Positions 46,085 to 54,366 of a stretch of 64,000 nucleotides of DNA are shown here, piece by piece. The DNA comes from Streptomyces albus subsp. albus (GTDB lineage Bacteria; Actinomycetota; Actinomycetes; Streptomycetales; Streptomycetaceae). Under the pieces are notes generated by a model. It was not told where the DNA came from. It made no database searches and saw nothing but the letters and a program-made list of their open reading frames with translations. Positions within the stretch are counted from its first letter, which is position 1, and each line of letters opens with the position of its first letter. Location: assembly GCF_000725885.1 (NCBI RefSeq), contig NZ_JODR01000001.1, forward strand, positions 1 to 64,000, in the 5' to 3' direction. The translations under genes and the position numbers were made by a program.

Positions 46085-46903
46085 TCACCACGAAGGGCGC
46101 GCCGTCACCCCGCCGTCCAGCACCAGGTCGTGGCCGTTGATCCAGCGGGCCGCCCCGGAGGCGAGGAACACGCATGCGTCGCCCACTTCCTCGGCGGTGC
46201 CCAGTCGCCCGTCCGGCGCCGCCCGCTGCCACCGCCGTACGCCCTCCGGCCACTGCTCCTCGATGCCCTCCCGCCGCACCAGGCCGGGCGAGACGGTGTT
46301 CACCCGCACCCCCGAGGGGCCGTACTCCAGCGCCGCGGCCCGCGCGTGCGCCACCACGGCGGCCTTGGCCGCGGCGTAGTGCGCGTGCCCCGGTGCCGGC
46401 TGGGCCGCCTCGATGGAGGCGACGTGGGTGACGGAGCCGCCCCCGCCGGCCGCCAGCAGGGGGGCCGCCGCCTGGGTGCAGCCGAAGACGCTGAGCACGT
46501 TGGTGTCCATGACGGCCCGCCACCGCTCCTCGCTCATCCCGGGCAGTGCCTCGACAGGCTGCACACCGGCGTTGTTGACGACGGCGCCCAGTCCGGCGGG
46601 CCGCCAGTGTGCGGCCTCCTCCACCACGGCCCGGCAGCCCTCCTCGGACGCCAGGTCGCCGTGGAGCGCGCACGCGGTGCCGCCCTCCGCCTCGATGAGG
46701 GCGACCGTCTCACGCGCGCCGGCCGCGTCGCCCCGGTAGTGGACGGCGACGGCGGCACCGCCGGCGGCGAACCGCAGCGCGATGCCGCGTCCGATGCCGC
46801 CGGAGGCGCCCGTCACCAGGACGGTGCGCGGATCGTCCAGCCGGATCACCGCGGAAGCCCGTCTCGCCGCCGGGTCCTCCGCGCCCGGCGTCCCGCCCGT
46901 CAT
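46085..46903 (-). CDS. SDR-family oxidoreductase
   Basis: A 272-residue short-chain dehydrogenase/reductase. It has the NAD(P) motif TGASGGIGRG, the NNAG motif, the active-site Ser in VASIEAAQP, YAAAK (Tyr and Lys), and the C-terminal LVLDGGVTARPSW. Family closest to 3-oxoacyl-ACP reductase or glucose dehydrogenase types; the substrate is unknown. Its ATG overlaps the stop of the upstream cupin gene in ATGA, so the two are probably translationally coupled. Confidence 0.88.
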   Translation of the reverse strand: MTGGTPGAEDPAARRASAVIRLDDPRTVLVTGASGGIGRGIALRFAAGGAAVAVHYRGDAAGARETVALIEAEGGTACALHGDLASEEGCRAVVEEAAHWRPAGLGAVVNNAGVQPVEALPGMSEERWRAVMDTNVLSVFGCTQAAAPLLAAGGGGSVTHVASIEAAQPAPGHAHYAAAKAAVVAHARAAALEYGPSGVRVNTVSPGLVRREGIEEQWPEGVRRWQRAAPDGRLGTAEEVGDACVFLASGAARWINGHDLVLDGGVTARPSW

Positions 46904-47415
46904 CGCCCCAGCTCCCGGATCGTCGCGGCGTGCCGGGGGTGGGCGCGGGCCAGTGCTTCGGCGTCCCCGTGTTCGTACCCGGCGTCCGTGTAGCCGGGGG
47001 CCATGGTGCAGCCGAACAGTGTCCAGGCGCCGCCCGGTGCCACCCGCGCCCCCATCCAGGTGCCGGCGGGCACCGTCAACTGCACGTGCTGGCCCGCGCC
47101 GAGCACGTCGGGCCCCAGCACGGGGGTGGTGGCCGTCCCGTCGGGGTGGAGCAGCAGCAGGTGGAGCGGGTCGCCGAGGTAGTGGTGCCAGATCTCGTCG
47201 GACGGCAGCCGGTGCAGGGCGCTGTAGTCGTCCGGTGAGGCGGTCAGCAGCATCACGATCGCCGTGCCCTCCGGCCGCCCGTCGGCGCGCGGCGGTCCCG
47301 CCCACAACCGCCGGAACCGCCCGCCCTCCCTGGGCAGCGGCGTCAGTGAGAAGTGTGCGGCCAGTGCCTCGGCGGTGGCCGTGCCGTCCTGCTCGTCGCT
47401 TTCGTGGGAGTTCAC
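46900..47415 (-). CDS. DUF985-type cupin
   Basis: A 171-residue cupin protein. The core is SDEIWHHYLGDPLHLLLLHPDG and VPAGTWMGARVAPGGAWTLFGC, the DUF985 pattern, with a C-terminal helix. Function is unknown; some members look like sugar epimerases. GTG at 47415 begins the conserved part. The stop overlaps the SDR start, forming a two-gene operon. It is divergent from the tctCBA transporter, so the pair may work on the same imported acid, which is inference only. Confidence 0.82.
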   Translation of the reverse strand: MNSHESDEQDGTATAEALAAHFSLTPLPREGGRFRRLWAGPPRADGRPEGTAIVMLLTASPDDYSALHRLPSDEIWHHYLGDPLHLLLLHPDGTATTPVLGPDVLGAGQHVQLTVPAGTWMGARVAPGGAWTLFGCTMAPGYTDAGYEHGDAEALARAHPRHAATIRELGR

Positions 47416-47677
47416 GCCACCAGCCCTGCCCGAGGGGCGTACGGGCCCAAACCGGTGCGTCCCCGTCCGCGACCACAACGACCACAACGACCAATACTTT
47501 TCTTGCCGCCCAGGGGCAGACAGCGCCGCCGGGCGCGGGCAGCATGTGGGCCTCCCCCGGTCCCCACCCCGTCCCGGGCCCCCTCCCTCACGGGGGTCCG
47601 GGGCGGGTCCCCGCCGGACGCCTCCCCCGTCCGGCTCCCCGCCCCCGTGCGGGCTGCCCCGGAAAGGCGGTGCCCCC

Positions 47678-48661
47678 GTGCGTCCCCGCGCCCTGCTCTC
47701 CCCCCTGGCGGCTGCGGCCGTCGTGCTGCTCGTCCCACCGCTGCTGACGAGCGGTACCGGTGCCGACGGCGGCACGAACATCCCCGGTCTGCGCTTCATG
47801 GTCCCCAACACCCCGGGCGGCGGGTACGACATCACCGCCCGTACCGCCGCCAAGAACGCCGAGGACGCTGGCCTCAACCACAACATCGAGGTCTTCAACC
47901 TGCCGGGCGCCGGCGGCACGGTGGGGCTCTCCCGGCTCGTCAACGAGCGGGGCAACGGCAAGCTGGCGATGTCCATGGGCCTCGGTGTGGTCGGCGCCGT
48001 CCACACCAATCACGCGCCCTCCACCCTGGCCGACGCCACCCCGCTCGCCCGTCTCACCGAGGAACCGGACATCGTCGTCGTGCCGAAGAGCTCGCCCTAC
48101 AAGACGTTCGGCCAGCTGCTGGCCGCCTGGAAGAAGAACCCGCGGGCCGTGCCCGTGGGCGGCGGCTCCTCGCCGGGCGGTCCCGACCATCTGGCGCCGA
48201 TGCTGATGGCGCGGGCCGCCGGCATCGACCCCCGTTCCGTCACGTACGTGCCCTTCGACGGCGGCGGTGAGCTGCTCGCCTCCGTCCTGGGCGGCAAGGT
48301 GAAGTTCGGTGTCTCGGGCCTGGGCGAGTACCGCGACCAGATCGAGTCGGGCGAACTGCGGCTGCTCGCCGTCACGGGTGCCGAACGGGTCGAGGGCTTC
48401 GACGCGCCCACCCTCAAGGAGTCCGGGCTGGACGTGGAGTTCACCAACTGGCGCGGCATGATGGCACCGCCCGGGCTGTCCGAGGCGCAGCGCGACCGGC
48501 TCATCCGCTTCCTCGCCGAACTGCGCCGCTCCCCGCAGTGGCGCACCTCGCTGCGCACCAACGGCTGGGACGACGCCTGGCTGCCCGGCGGGAAGTTCGG
48601 CCGGTTCCTCGACCGGGAGGACAACCGGGTGGACACCGTCCTCAAGGAGCTGGGCCGATGA
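47678..48661 (+). CDS. tctC: TctC-type tricarboxylate-binding protein
   Basis: A 327-residue exported solute-binding protein of the tripartite tricarboxylate transporter family. A signal segment (LLSPLAAAAVVLLVPPLLTS) is followed by the family motif MVPNTPGGGYDITAR, then GAGGTVGL and GGSSPGGPDHLAP. There is no obvious lipobox. GTG at 47678 has GGAAAGG about ten bases upstream. The stop overlaps the tctB start in ATGA. The ligand is a carboxylic acid of unknown identity. Confidence 0.88.
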   Translation: MRPRALLSPLAAAAVVLLVPPLLTSGTGADGGTNIPGLRFMVPNTPGGGYDITARTAAKNAEDAGLNHNIEVFNLPGAGGTVGLSRLVNERGNGKLAMSMGLGVVGAVHTNHAPSTLADATPLARLTEEPDIVVVPKSSPYKTFGQLLAAWKKNPRAVPVGGGSSPGGPDHLAPMLMARAAGIDPRSVTYVPFDGGGELLASVLGGKVKFGVSGLGEYRDQIESGELRLLAVTGAERVEGFDAPTLKESGLDVEFTNWRGMMAPPGLSEAQRDRLIRFLAELRRSPQWRTSLRTNGWDDAWLPGGKFGRFLDREDNRVDTVLKELGR

Positions 48662-49293
48662 GCACGCCGGAACCTCCCCCGCGCCCCGAGCCCTCCCCCG
48701 CGCCCCAGGGAGCCTCCTCCGCTCCCGAGGACGGCTCCCCCGCTCCCGAAGGAGCCTCCCCCGCTCCCGAGGGGGCCGCCGCGCGCCCCGCGCGGTTCCC
48801 CCGGCTGCGCGGCTCCTCCGAACTGGGCGTGTGCGCCCTGCTGCTGGCCGTCGGCGTCCTGGTGCTCACCGACGCGCTCACCATGGACACCGTCGCCTCC
48901 GTACGCGGACCGGTCGGGCCCCGTACCGTGCCCGTCGTCGTCGGTGCCGCGCTGGTCCTCGTCGCCGTACTGCTCGCCGTGGACGTCCTGCGCGGCGGAC
49001 GCGGCGAAGCGGAGGGCGGCGAGGACGTCGACCTGTCCGAACCCGGCGACTGGCGCACCGTCGCGCTGCTCGCCGGTGTCTTCCTCGCCTTCGCCGCACT
49101 CGTCGGCCCGCTCGGCTTCCCCCTCGCCGGCGCGCTGCTGTTCTGGGGCTCGGCCTACGCGCTGGGCAGCCGCAGCCACGCCCTCACCCGCGACCCGCTG
49201 ATCGCGGCCGGCCTCTCGGTGGCCACCTACGCCGTCTTCCACCTGCTCCTCGGCGTCCATCTGCCGGGCGGGCCGCTGATGGGGGTGCTGTGA
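48658..49293 (+). CDS. tctB: TctB-type small membrane subunit
   Basis: A 211-residue protein with four hydrophobic segments typical of TctB (for example LGVCALLLAVGVLVLTDAL). The first 50 residues are an unusual Pro/Ala/Glu repeat (SPAPEGASPAPEGA), cytoplasmic and disordered, not found in short homologues. ATG at 48658 overlaps the tctC stop. Three bases separate its stop from tctA, so the three genes form one operon. Confidence 0.88.
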   Translation: MSTPEPPPRPEPSPAPQGASSAPEDGSPAPEGASPAPEGAAARPARFPRLRGSSELGVCALLLAVGVLVLTDALTMDTVASVRGPVGPRTVPVVVGAALVLVAVLLAVDVLRGGRGEAEGGEDVDLSEPGDWRTVALLAGVFLAFAALVGPLGFPLAGALLFWGSAYALGSRSHALTRDPLIAAGLSVATYAVFHLLLGVHLPGGPLMGVL

Positions 49294-49296
49294 CCC

Positions 49297-50796
49297 ATGG
49301 ACTCGCTCACCTCGCTGATGAACGGCTTCGGCACCGCGCTCACCCCGCTCAACCTGCTGTGGGCCGCCTGCGGCGTCCTGCTGGGCACGGCCATCGGCGT
49401 ACTGCCCGGCATCGGCCCCGCCATGGCCGTCGCCCTGCTGCTGCCCGTCACCTACGGGCTCGACCCGACAGCCGCGTTCATCATGTTCGCCGGGATCTAC
49501 TACGGCGGCATGTTCGGCGGCTCCACCACCTCCATCCTGCTCAACACCCCCGGTGAGAGCGCCGCCGTGATCGCCGCCATCGAGGGCAACCCGATGGCCA
49601 AGGCCGGACGCGGCTCGCAGGCACTGGCCGCGGCGGCGGTCGGCCACTTCGCGGGCGGCATGATCGGCACGATCCTGCTGGTGGTCCTCGCCCCGACGGT
49701 GGCCCGGCTGGCGGTGGACATCGGAGCGCCCGACTACTTCGCCGTCATGGTGCTGGCCTTCATCGCCGTCACCTCCGTCCTGGGCTCCTCCCGCATCCGC
49801 GGCTTCGCCTCCCTGCTGATCGGCCTCACCCTGGGGCTGGTCGGGCTCGACCAGATGACGGGGCAACAGCGGCTGACCTTCGGCAGCCTCCAACTCTCCG
49901 ACGGCATCGACGTCGTCCTCGTCGCCGTCGGCCTCTTCGCCATCGGCGAGGCCCTGTGGGTGGCCGCCCATCTGCGGCGCGGCTCCGGCACCGCGCTCCC
50001 CGTCGGCCGCCCCTGGCTCGGCCGCGACGAGTTGCGGCGCACCTGGAAGCCGTGGCTGCGCGGTCCGGTGATCGGCTTCCCGTTCGGTGCGATCCCGGCC
50101 GGCGGCGCCGAGATCCCCACCTTCCTGTCGTACATCACCGAGAAACGGCTCTCGAAGCACAAGGAGGAGTTCGGGAAGGGCGCCGTCGAGGGCGTCGCCG
50201 GCCCGGAGTCCGCCGCCTCCGCCTCCGCCGCCGGGACGCTGGTGTCGATGCTGACCCTCGGTCTGCCCACCACGGCGGTCGCCGCCGTGATGCTGGCCGC
50301 CTTCCAGCAGTACGGCATCCAGCCCGGCCCGCTGCTGTTCGAGCGCGAACCCGAGCTGGTGTGGGGCCTGATCGCCTCGCTCTTCGTGGGCATGGTGATG
50401 CTGCTCGTCCTCAACCTGCCGCTGGCGCCGGTGTGGGCGAAGCTGCTGCGCATCCCGCGGCCCTATCTGTACGCGGGCATCCTCTTCTTCGCCGCGGTCG
50501 GCGCCTACGCGGTGGGCGGCCAGGCGATCGACCTGGTGATCCTGCTGATCATCGGCCTGCTCGGACTGATGATGCGGCGCTACGGGCTGCCCGTGCTGCC
50601 CGCCGTCATCGGCGTCATCCTCGGCCCCAACGCGGAACAGCAACTGCGCCGGGCGCTCCAGATCAGTGACGGCAGCGTCACGGGGCTGGTCAACACCCCC
50701 TTCGCGGTCACCGTCTACGCGGTCATCGCCCTTCTGCTGCTGTGGCCCTGGCTCAAGCGGCTGGTGCCGAGGGGACGCACGGAACACAAGGACTGA
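49297..50796 (+). CDS. tctA: TctA-type large membrane subunit
   Basis: A 499-residue integral membrane protein with about eleven transmembrane segments, the permease of the transporter. Conserved motifs are [34 protein letters not shown] and, in the second half, [18 protein letters not shown] and [13 protein letters not shown]. Length is normal. Last gene of tctCBA; a strong hairpin follows. Confidence 0.92.
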   Translation: MDSLTSLMNGFGTALTPLNLLWAACGVLLGTAIGVLPGIGPAMAVALLLPVTYGLDPTAAFIMFAGIYYGGMFGGSTTSILLNTPGESAAVIAAIEGNPMAKAGRGSQALAAAAVGHFAGGMIGTILLVVLAPTVARLAVDIGAPDYFAVMVLAFIAVTSVLGSSRIRGFASLLIGLTLGLVGLDQMTGQQRLTFGSLQLSDGIDVVLVAVGLFAIGEALWVAAHLRRGSGTALPVGRPWLGRDELRRTWKPWLRGPVIGFPFGAIPAGGAEIPTFLSYITEKRLSKHKEEFGKGAVEGVAGPESAASASAAGTLVSMLTLGLPTTAVAAVMLAAFQQYGIQPGPLLFEREPELVWGLIASLFVGMVMLLVLNLPLAPVWAKLLRIPRPYLYAGILFFAAVGAYAVGGQAIDLVILLIIGLLGLMMRRYGLPVLPAVIGVILGPNAEQQLRRALQISDGSVTGLVNTPFAVTVYAVIALLLLWPWLKRLVPRGRTEHKD

Positions 50797-50815
50797 GCCG
50801 GCCTCACCAACTGCC

Positions 50816-50855
50816 GCTGGGCGCGGGACCCGTCGGGGACGGGCCCGCGCCCAGC
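50816..50855 (+). terminator. Terminator of tctCBA
   Basis: GCTGGGCGCGGG (50816-50827) and CCCGCGCCCAGC (50844-50855) form a perfect 12-bp stem, and the loop itself pairs (CCCGTC with GACGGG), making one long hairpin. Confidence 0.8.
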
Positions 50856-50869
50856 GCTGTGCGAGGCGG

Positions 50870-50945
50870 ACACAAAAAATGATTTGGTAAAGTAACTATT
50901 GACGTTTTCTTGACGCCTTCTTTGCCTTGATCTTTTTCCGGATCC
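50870..50945 (+). promoter_or_regulatory. AT-rich promoter region of the antiporter gene
   Basis: This is the most AT-rich stretch in the window. TTGACG occurs at 50899-50904 and 50910-50915; both are good -35 matches, but the -10 partners are weak. The antiporter start is at 51047. A role as a promoter is likely from position and composition. Confidence 0.45.
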
Positions 50946-51046
50946 GTGCAAGAGGCCGGACGCCAGGAGGAGCCATCAGCTTGCCGACGCCCGACCACCA
51001 CTGCAGCCCGCACCACACGACCACCGCACCACCGGGGGCGTGACCC

Positions 51047-52216
51047 ATGGGCCACGCCGACACCCTGCTCGCCATGGGCGGCGCCTTCGTCGCCGCCGCC
51101 GTCCTCGCCCGCCTCGGCAACCGCATCGGACTGCCGACGATCCCCCTGTTCATCCTGGCCGGGATCCTCCTCGGCCCGCACACACCGGGCTTCGTCCTCG
51201 TCGACGACCCCCACCAGCTGGAGATGCTCTCCGCCCTCGGGCTGGTCCTGCTGCTCTTCTACCTCGGCCTCGAGTTCCACATGGACGACCTCAAGGCCGG
51301 CGGCCGGAAGATGGCCCTCGCCGGAGGGCTCTACCTCGCCCTGAACGTCGGCGCCGGACTCGGCTTCGGCTTCGCCGTCGGCTGGGGCACGTCCGAAGCC
51401 CTCGTCCTGGCCGGGGTCCTGGGCATCTCGTCCTCCGCCATCGTCACCAAGACGCTGGTCGACCTCGGACGCATCGGCAACCCCGAGACACAGCCGATCC
51501 TCGGCATCATCGTCGTCGAGGACATCTTCCTCGCCCTCTACCTCGCCGCGCTCCAGCCCGTGCTGACCGGCGCCGACAGCCTCGGCTCGGCCCTCGGCCA
51601 GATCGCCAAGGCGTTCGCCTTCCTGCTGCTGCTGGGGCTCGCCGCCCGGTTCGGCACCCGCCTGATCGGCAAACTGTTCGCCACGCGGGACAACGAACTG
51701 CTCGTCATCTCCTTCCTCGGCGCCGCCGTACTGGTCGCGGGCATCGCGGAGGAGTTCGGCGTCGCCGACGCCATCGGGGCCTTCATGGTCGGCCTCATGC
51801 TGGGCAACACCGCCTCGGGCGAGCGCATACGCGAGCTCGTCCACCCCCTGCGGGACGCGTTCGGCGCCATCTTCTTCTTCGCCTTCGGGCTGTCCATCGA
51901 CCCCGGCGACCTGCCCACCGTGCTGGTGCCGGTCCTCGTCGCGGTGGCGGTGACCGTCGCCATGAACATCCTGGCGGCCATCTGCGCGGCCCGTATCTAC
52001 GGCTTCGACCCGGTGCCCACCGCGAACGTGGCCACCACCCTGCTGGCGCGGGGCGAGTTCGCCCTCATCCTGGCGACGATGGCCTCCGCGGCCGGCCTCG
52101 ACGACCGCCTCGCCCCCTTCATCGCGGGGTACGTCCTTCTCCTCGCCGTCCTGGCGCCCCTGGCCGCGGGCCGCACCCACCACCTGATACGCCGACAACC
52201 CGCCGTGACGGTGTAG
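51047..52216 (+). CDS. CPA2-family cation:proton antiporter
   Basis: A 389-residue membrane protein with about twelve hydrophobic segments, of the KefB/KhtU type (monovalent cation:proton antiporter-2). Typical motifs are LFYLGLEFHMDDL and GISSSAIVTKTL, with the conserved GVADAIGAFMVGLMLGNT. The TrkA-N regulatory domain seen in Kef proteins is absent, and I see no KhtT-like TrkA-C gene next to it. It probably exports K+ or Na+ in exchange for protons. ATG at 51047 with a G-rich ribosome binding site. Confidence 0.88.
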   Translation: MGHADTLLAMGGAFVAAAVLARLGNRIGLPTIPLFILAGILLGPHTPGFVLVDDPHQLEMLSALGLVLLLFYLGLEFHMDDLKAGGRKMALAGGLYLALNVGAGLGFGFAVGWGTSEALVLAGVLGISSSAIVTKTLVDLGRIGNPETQPILGIIVVEDIFLALYLAALQPVLTGADSLGSALGQIAKAFAFLLLLGLAARFGTRLIGKLFATRDNELLVISFLGAAVLVAGIAEEFGVADAIGAFMVGLMLGNTASGERIRELVHPLRDAFGAIFFFAFGLSIDPGDLPTVLVPVLVAVAVTVAMNILAAICAARIYGFDPVPTANVATTLLARGEFALILATMASAAGLDDRLAPFIAGYVLLLAVLAPLAAGRTHHLIRRQPAVTV

Positions 52217-52247
52217 GCGCCGGCGCACGGCTGCCCGCGCGGTACGA

Positions 52248-52291
52248 CGAAGGGCGGCACATCGGCGCTTCCGCCGATGTGCCGCCCTTCG
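52248..52291. terminator. Bidirectional terminator, 20-bp stem
   Basis: A perfect 20-bp stem (52248-52267 with 52272-52291) with the loop CTTC separates the convergent antiporter and DedA genes. The arms begin CGAAGGGCGG and end CCGCCCTTCG. Confidence 0.9.
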
Positions 52292-52363
52292 AACGCTCAG
52301 CTCCTCGCCCGTGTCCCCTCATCCGTGTCGACGGCTCGCCCGGACCCGGCCACCGGGGACGGA

Positions 52364-53923
52364 CTAGCGGCGGACGGGGTACCCCTGGCCCGGGTGGTTC
52401 GGGTCCTCGCCGGACGGGCCCTGGTACGGCCGCTGGTACTGCTGGTCGTCGCCGTACGGGTCCCGCGGCACCAGCCCGGCGGCGTACGGGTCCTGGGGGG
52501 CGCCGCCGTCGTGCGGGCCCGGCTGCACGGGGGCGCCGTCGCCGTACGGGGAGCCGATCCCCTCCGCGTACGCGCCGCCGCCGTGGCCCTGGCCCTGGCC
52601 GGGCTGTCCGTATCCGCCCGGCGTCCCCTGCGGGCCGTGGCCACCGGGGGCCTGCTGCGCCCCGCCGCCGTAGCCGTACCCGCCGGACGGGGCCGGCCCG
52701 CCCGCGGCCTGCCCGCCGTCGAAGGCCCCGTACCCGGCGTGGCCGCCCGGGCCGCCGGGCGCCGCAGGACCGGTCGGTGTGCCCGGACCACCCGGGTTCC
52801 CGTATCCGCCCGAGGCGGCCGGGTTCCCGTATCCGCCCGGGCCGGCCGGGGCACCGGACGTGCCCGGGCCCGCGTGGCCGCCGTAGCCGGGAGCCGCGCC
52901 CGGACCGCCCGGGCCGGGGCCGAAGGAGCCGGGGGCGCCGTGCCCCGCCGGTGCGTGCGGGCCGCCGAAAGCGCCGGGCTCGCCGGGCACCCCCGGCTGA
53001 CCGGCCGTACGGGGATCGGCCGCACCGTGGCCGGCCGGAGCGTGTCCGCCGGGCATGCCGTGGGGGCCGGACGCCGCGCCGGGAGCCGCACCGTGGCCGC
53101 CGGGTGCCGCGGGGCCGCCCGGGGCGCCGGCCGCCCCCTCGCCGCCGTGCCCGTACCCGGCGCCGCCGTGCCCCTGGGCGTAGGCGCCGTGGGGGTGCGG
53201 GGCGCCCGCCCCCTGTGCGTGCCCCTCGAACGGGGCGCCCGGGGTGCGGGGCGGGTGGGAGTCGTCCTGGGCGGGGGCCTCGTCGGCGTCGCCCTTCTTG
53301 TCGGAGCCCTTGCCGCGGGCGCGGAGGTACTCGATGACGATCGGGACGACCGACAGGGCGACGATGCCGACCAGGATCATCTCGATGTGCTCGTGGACGA
53401 AGTCCACCTGCCCCAGCGCCGCGCCGAGCAGGGTCACGCCCGCGCCCCACAGCGTGCCGCCGATGACGTTGAAGATGATGAACGACCGGTACTTCATCCC
53501 GCTGACGCCGGCGATGATCGGCGTGAACGTCCGGACGACCGGCACGAAGCGGGCCAGCACCAGCGACTTGGGGCCGTGCTTCTCGAAGAACTCGTGCGCC
53601 TTCTCGACGTTCTCCTGCTTGAACAGTCGGGAGTCGGGTCGTCGGAAGAGCGCGGGACCGACCTTCTTGCCGAACAGATAACCGGCCTGGTCGCCCAGGA
53701 CGGCCGCCAGGACGATCAGCAGGCACATCAGCCACAGCGACATGTGCAGCTGGTCCGTCACAATCAGCAGCCCCGTGGTGAACAGCAGGGAGTCACCCGG
53801 CAGGAAGAAGCCGATCAGTAGCCCGGATTCCGCGAAGACGATCGCCAGGATGCCCACCGGGCCGAAGGTCTGAATCAGGAAGTCCGGATCCAGCCAGCTG
53901 GGTCCTAGTGCGAGGTTGGTCAC
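52364..53923 (-). CDS. DedA-family membrane protein with long Gly/Pro tail
   Basis: A 519-residue protein. The first 205 residues are a DedA (SNARE-associated) domain with about five hydrophobic segments and motifs ESGLLIGFFLPGDSLLF, GDQAGYLFGKK, FFEKHGPKSLVLARFVPVVR and FIIFNVIGGTLWG. DedA proteins are lipid flippases or scramblases that recycle carriers such as undecaprenyl phosphate. The remaining 300 residues are Gly/Pro/His/Tyr-rich repeats (GYGNPAASGGYGNPGG-like) not found in ordinary DedA proteins of about 200 residues. GTG at 53923 has AGGAG six bases upstream. Confidence 0.88.
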   Translation of the reverse strand: MTNLALGPSWLDPDFLIQTFGPVGILAIVFAESGLLIGFFLPGDSLLFTTGLLIVTDQLHMSLWLMCLLIVLAAVLGDQAGYLFGKKVGPALFRRPDSRLFKQENVEKAHEFFEKHGPKSLVLARFVPVVRTFTPIIAGVSGMKYRSFIIFNVIGGTLWGAGVTLLGAALGQVDFVHEHIEMILVGIVALSVVPIVIEYLRARGKGSDKKGDADEAPAQDDSHPPRTPGAPFEGHAQGAGAPHPHGAYAQGHGGAGYGHGGEGAAGAPGGPAAPGGHGAAPGAASGPHGMPGGHAPAGHGAADPRTAGQPGVPGEPGAFGGPHAPAGHGAPGSFGPGPGGPGAAPGYGGHAGPGTSGAPAGPGGYGNPAASGGYGNPGGPGTPTGPAAPGGPGGHAGYGAFDGGQAAGGPAPSGGYGYGGGAQQAPGGHGPQGTPGGYGQPGQGQGHGGGAYAEGIGSPYGDGAPVQPGPHDGGAPQDPYAAGLVPRDPYGDDQQYQRPYQGPSGEDPNHPGQGYPVRR

Positions 53924-54366
53924 GGAGGGCTCCTGGTCAGGGGCGCGAGTCGGGGGCACCTCCCGGCCGAAGGCGGGGGAGGGCGTGCGATCAGCCCACG
54001 AGGCTGCATCGGACGCTACACGCTACCAACGAGCCCCCGGCCACCACCGTTCCCCGAGCCCCGAACCCCCGCCGCACACGGACCGAGCCGCACGGTACGG
54101 CGGCCGGCACCGGGCCGCCGGACGGGCCGACGCGGTACCGCACACGCCCCCCGGGGTGCCGGGAGCCGCGCCGTCCGGTTCCCCCGCCGGGACCAGCCGC
54201 CGTCCGCGAACCGGTGAACCCCGCACGGCCGGGCAGCGCACAGGCGTTCCCTCCCGGCCCGGCTGCCGCTAGCTTCCCTTGCACCGAGTCCGCGCGTCCG
54301 TCATACCGGATGTGACGGACATGGAGCACCACCGGCCGAACAGCCGTTCCTGAAAGGACCACGACT
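53924..54366. promoter_or_regulatory. Divergent promoter region with inverted repeat
   Basis: Between the DedA gene and the M28 peptidase gene there is no supported ORF. A possible -10, TAGCTT, lies near 54270. An exact 8-bp inverted repeat GTCCGTCA (54296-54303) and TGACGGAC (54313-54320) with a 9-base spacer lies downstream of it, suitable as an operator for the peptidase gene. Its ligand or protein is unknown. Confidence 0.4.

Noticed and set aside
48097..50787. 896-codon minus-strand frame opposite tctCBA
   Set aside because: Antisense shadow of three well-supported genes; Gly/Gln/Asp-rich translation without domains.
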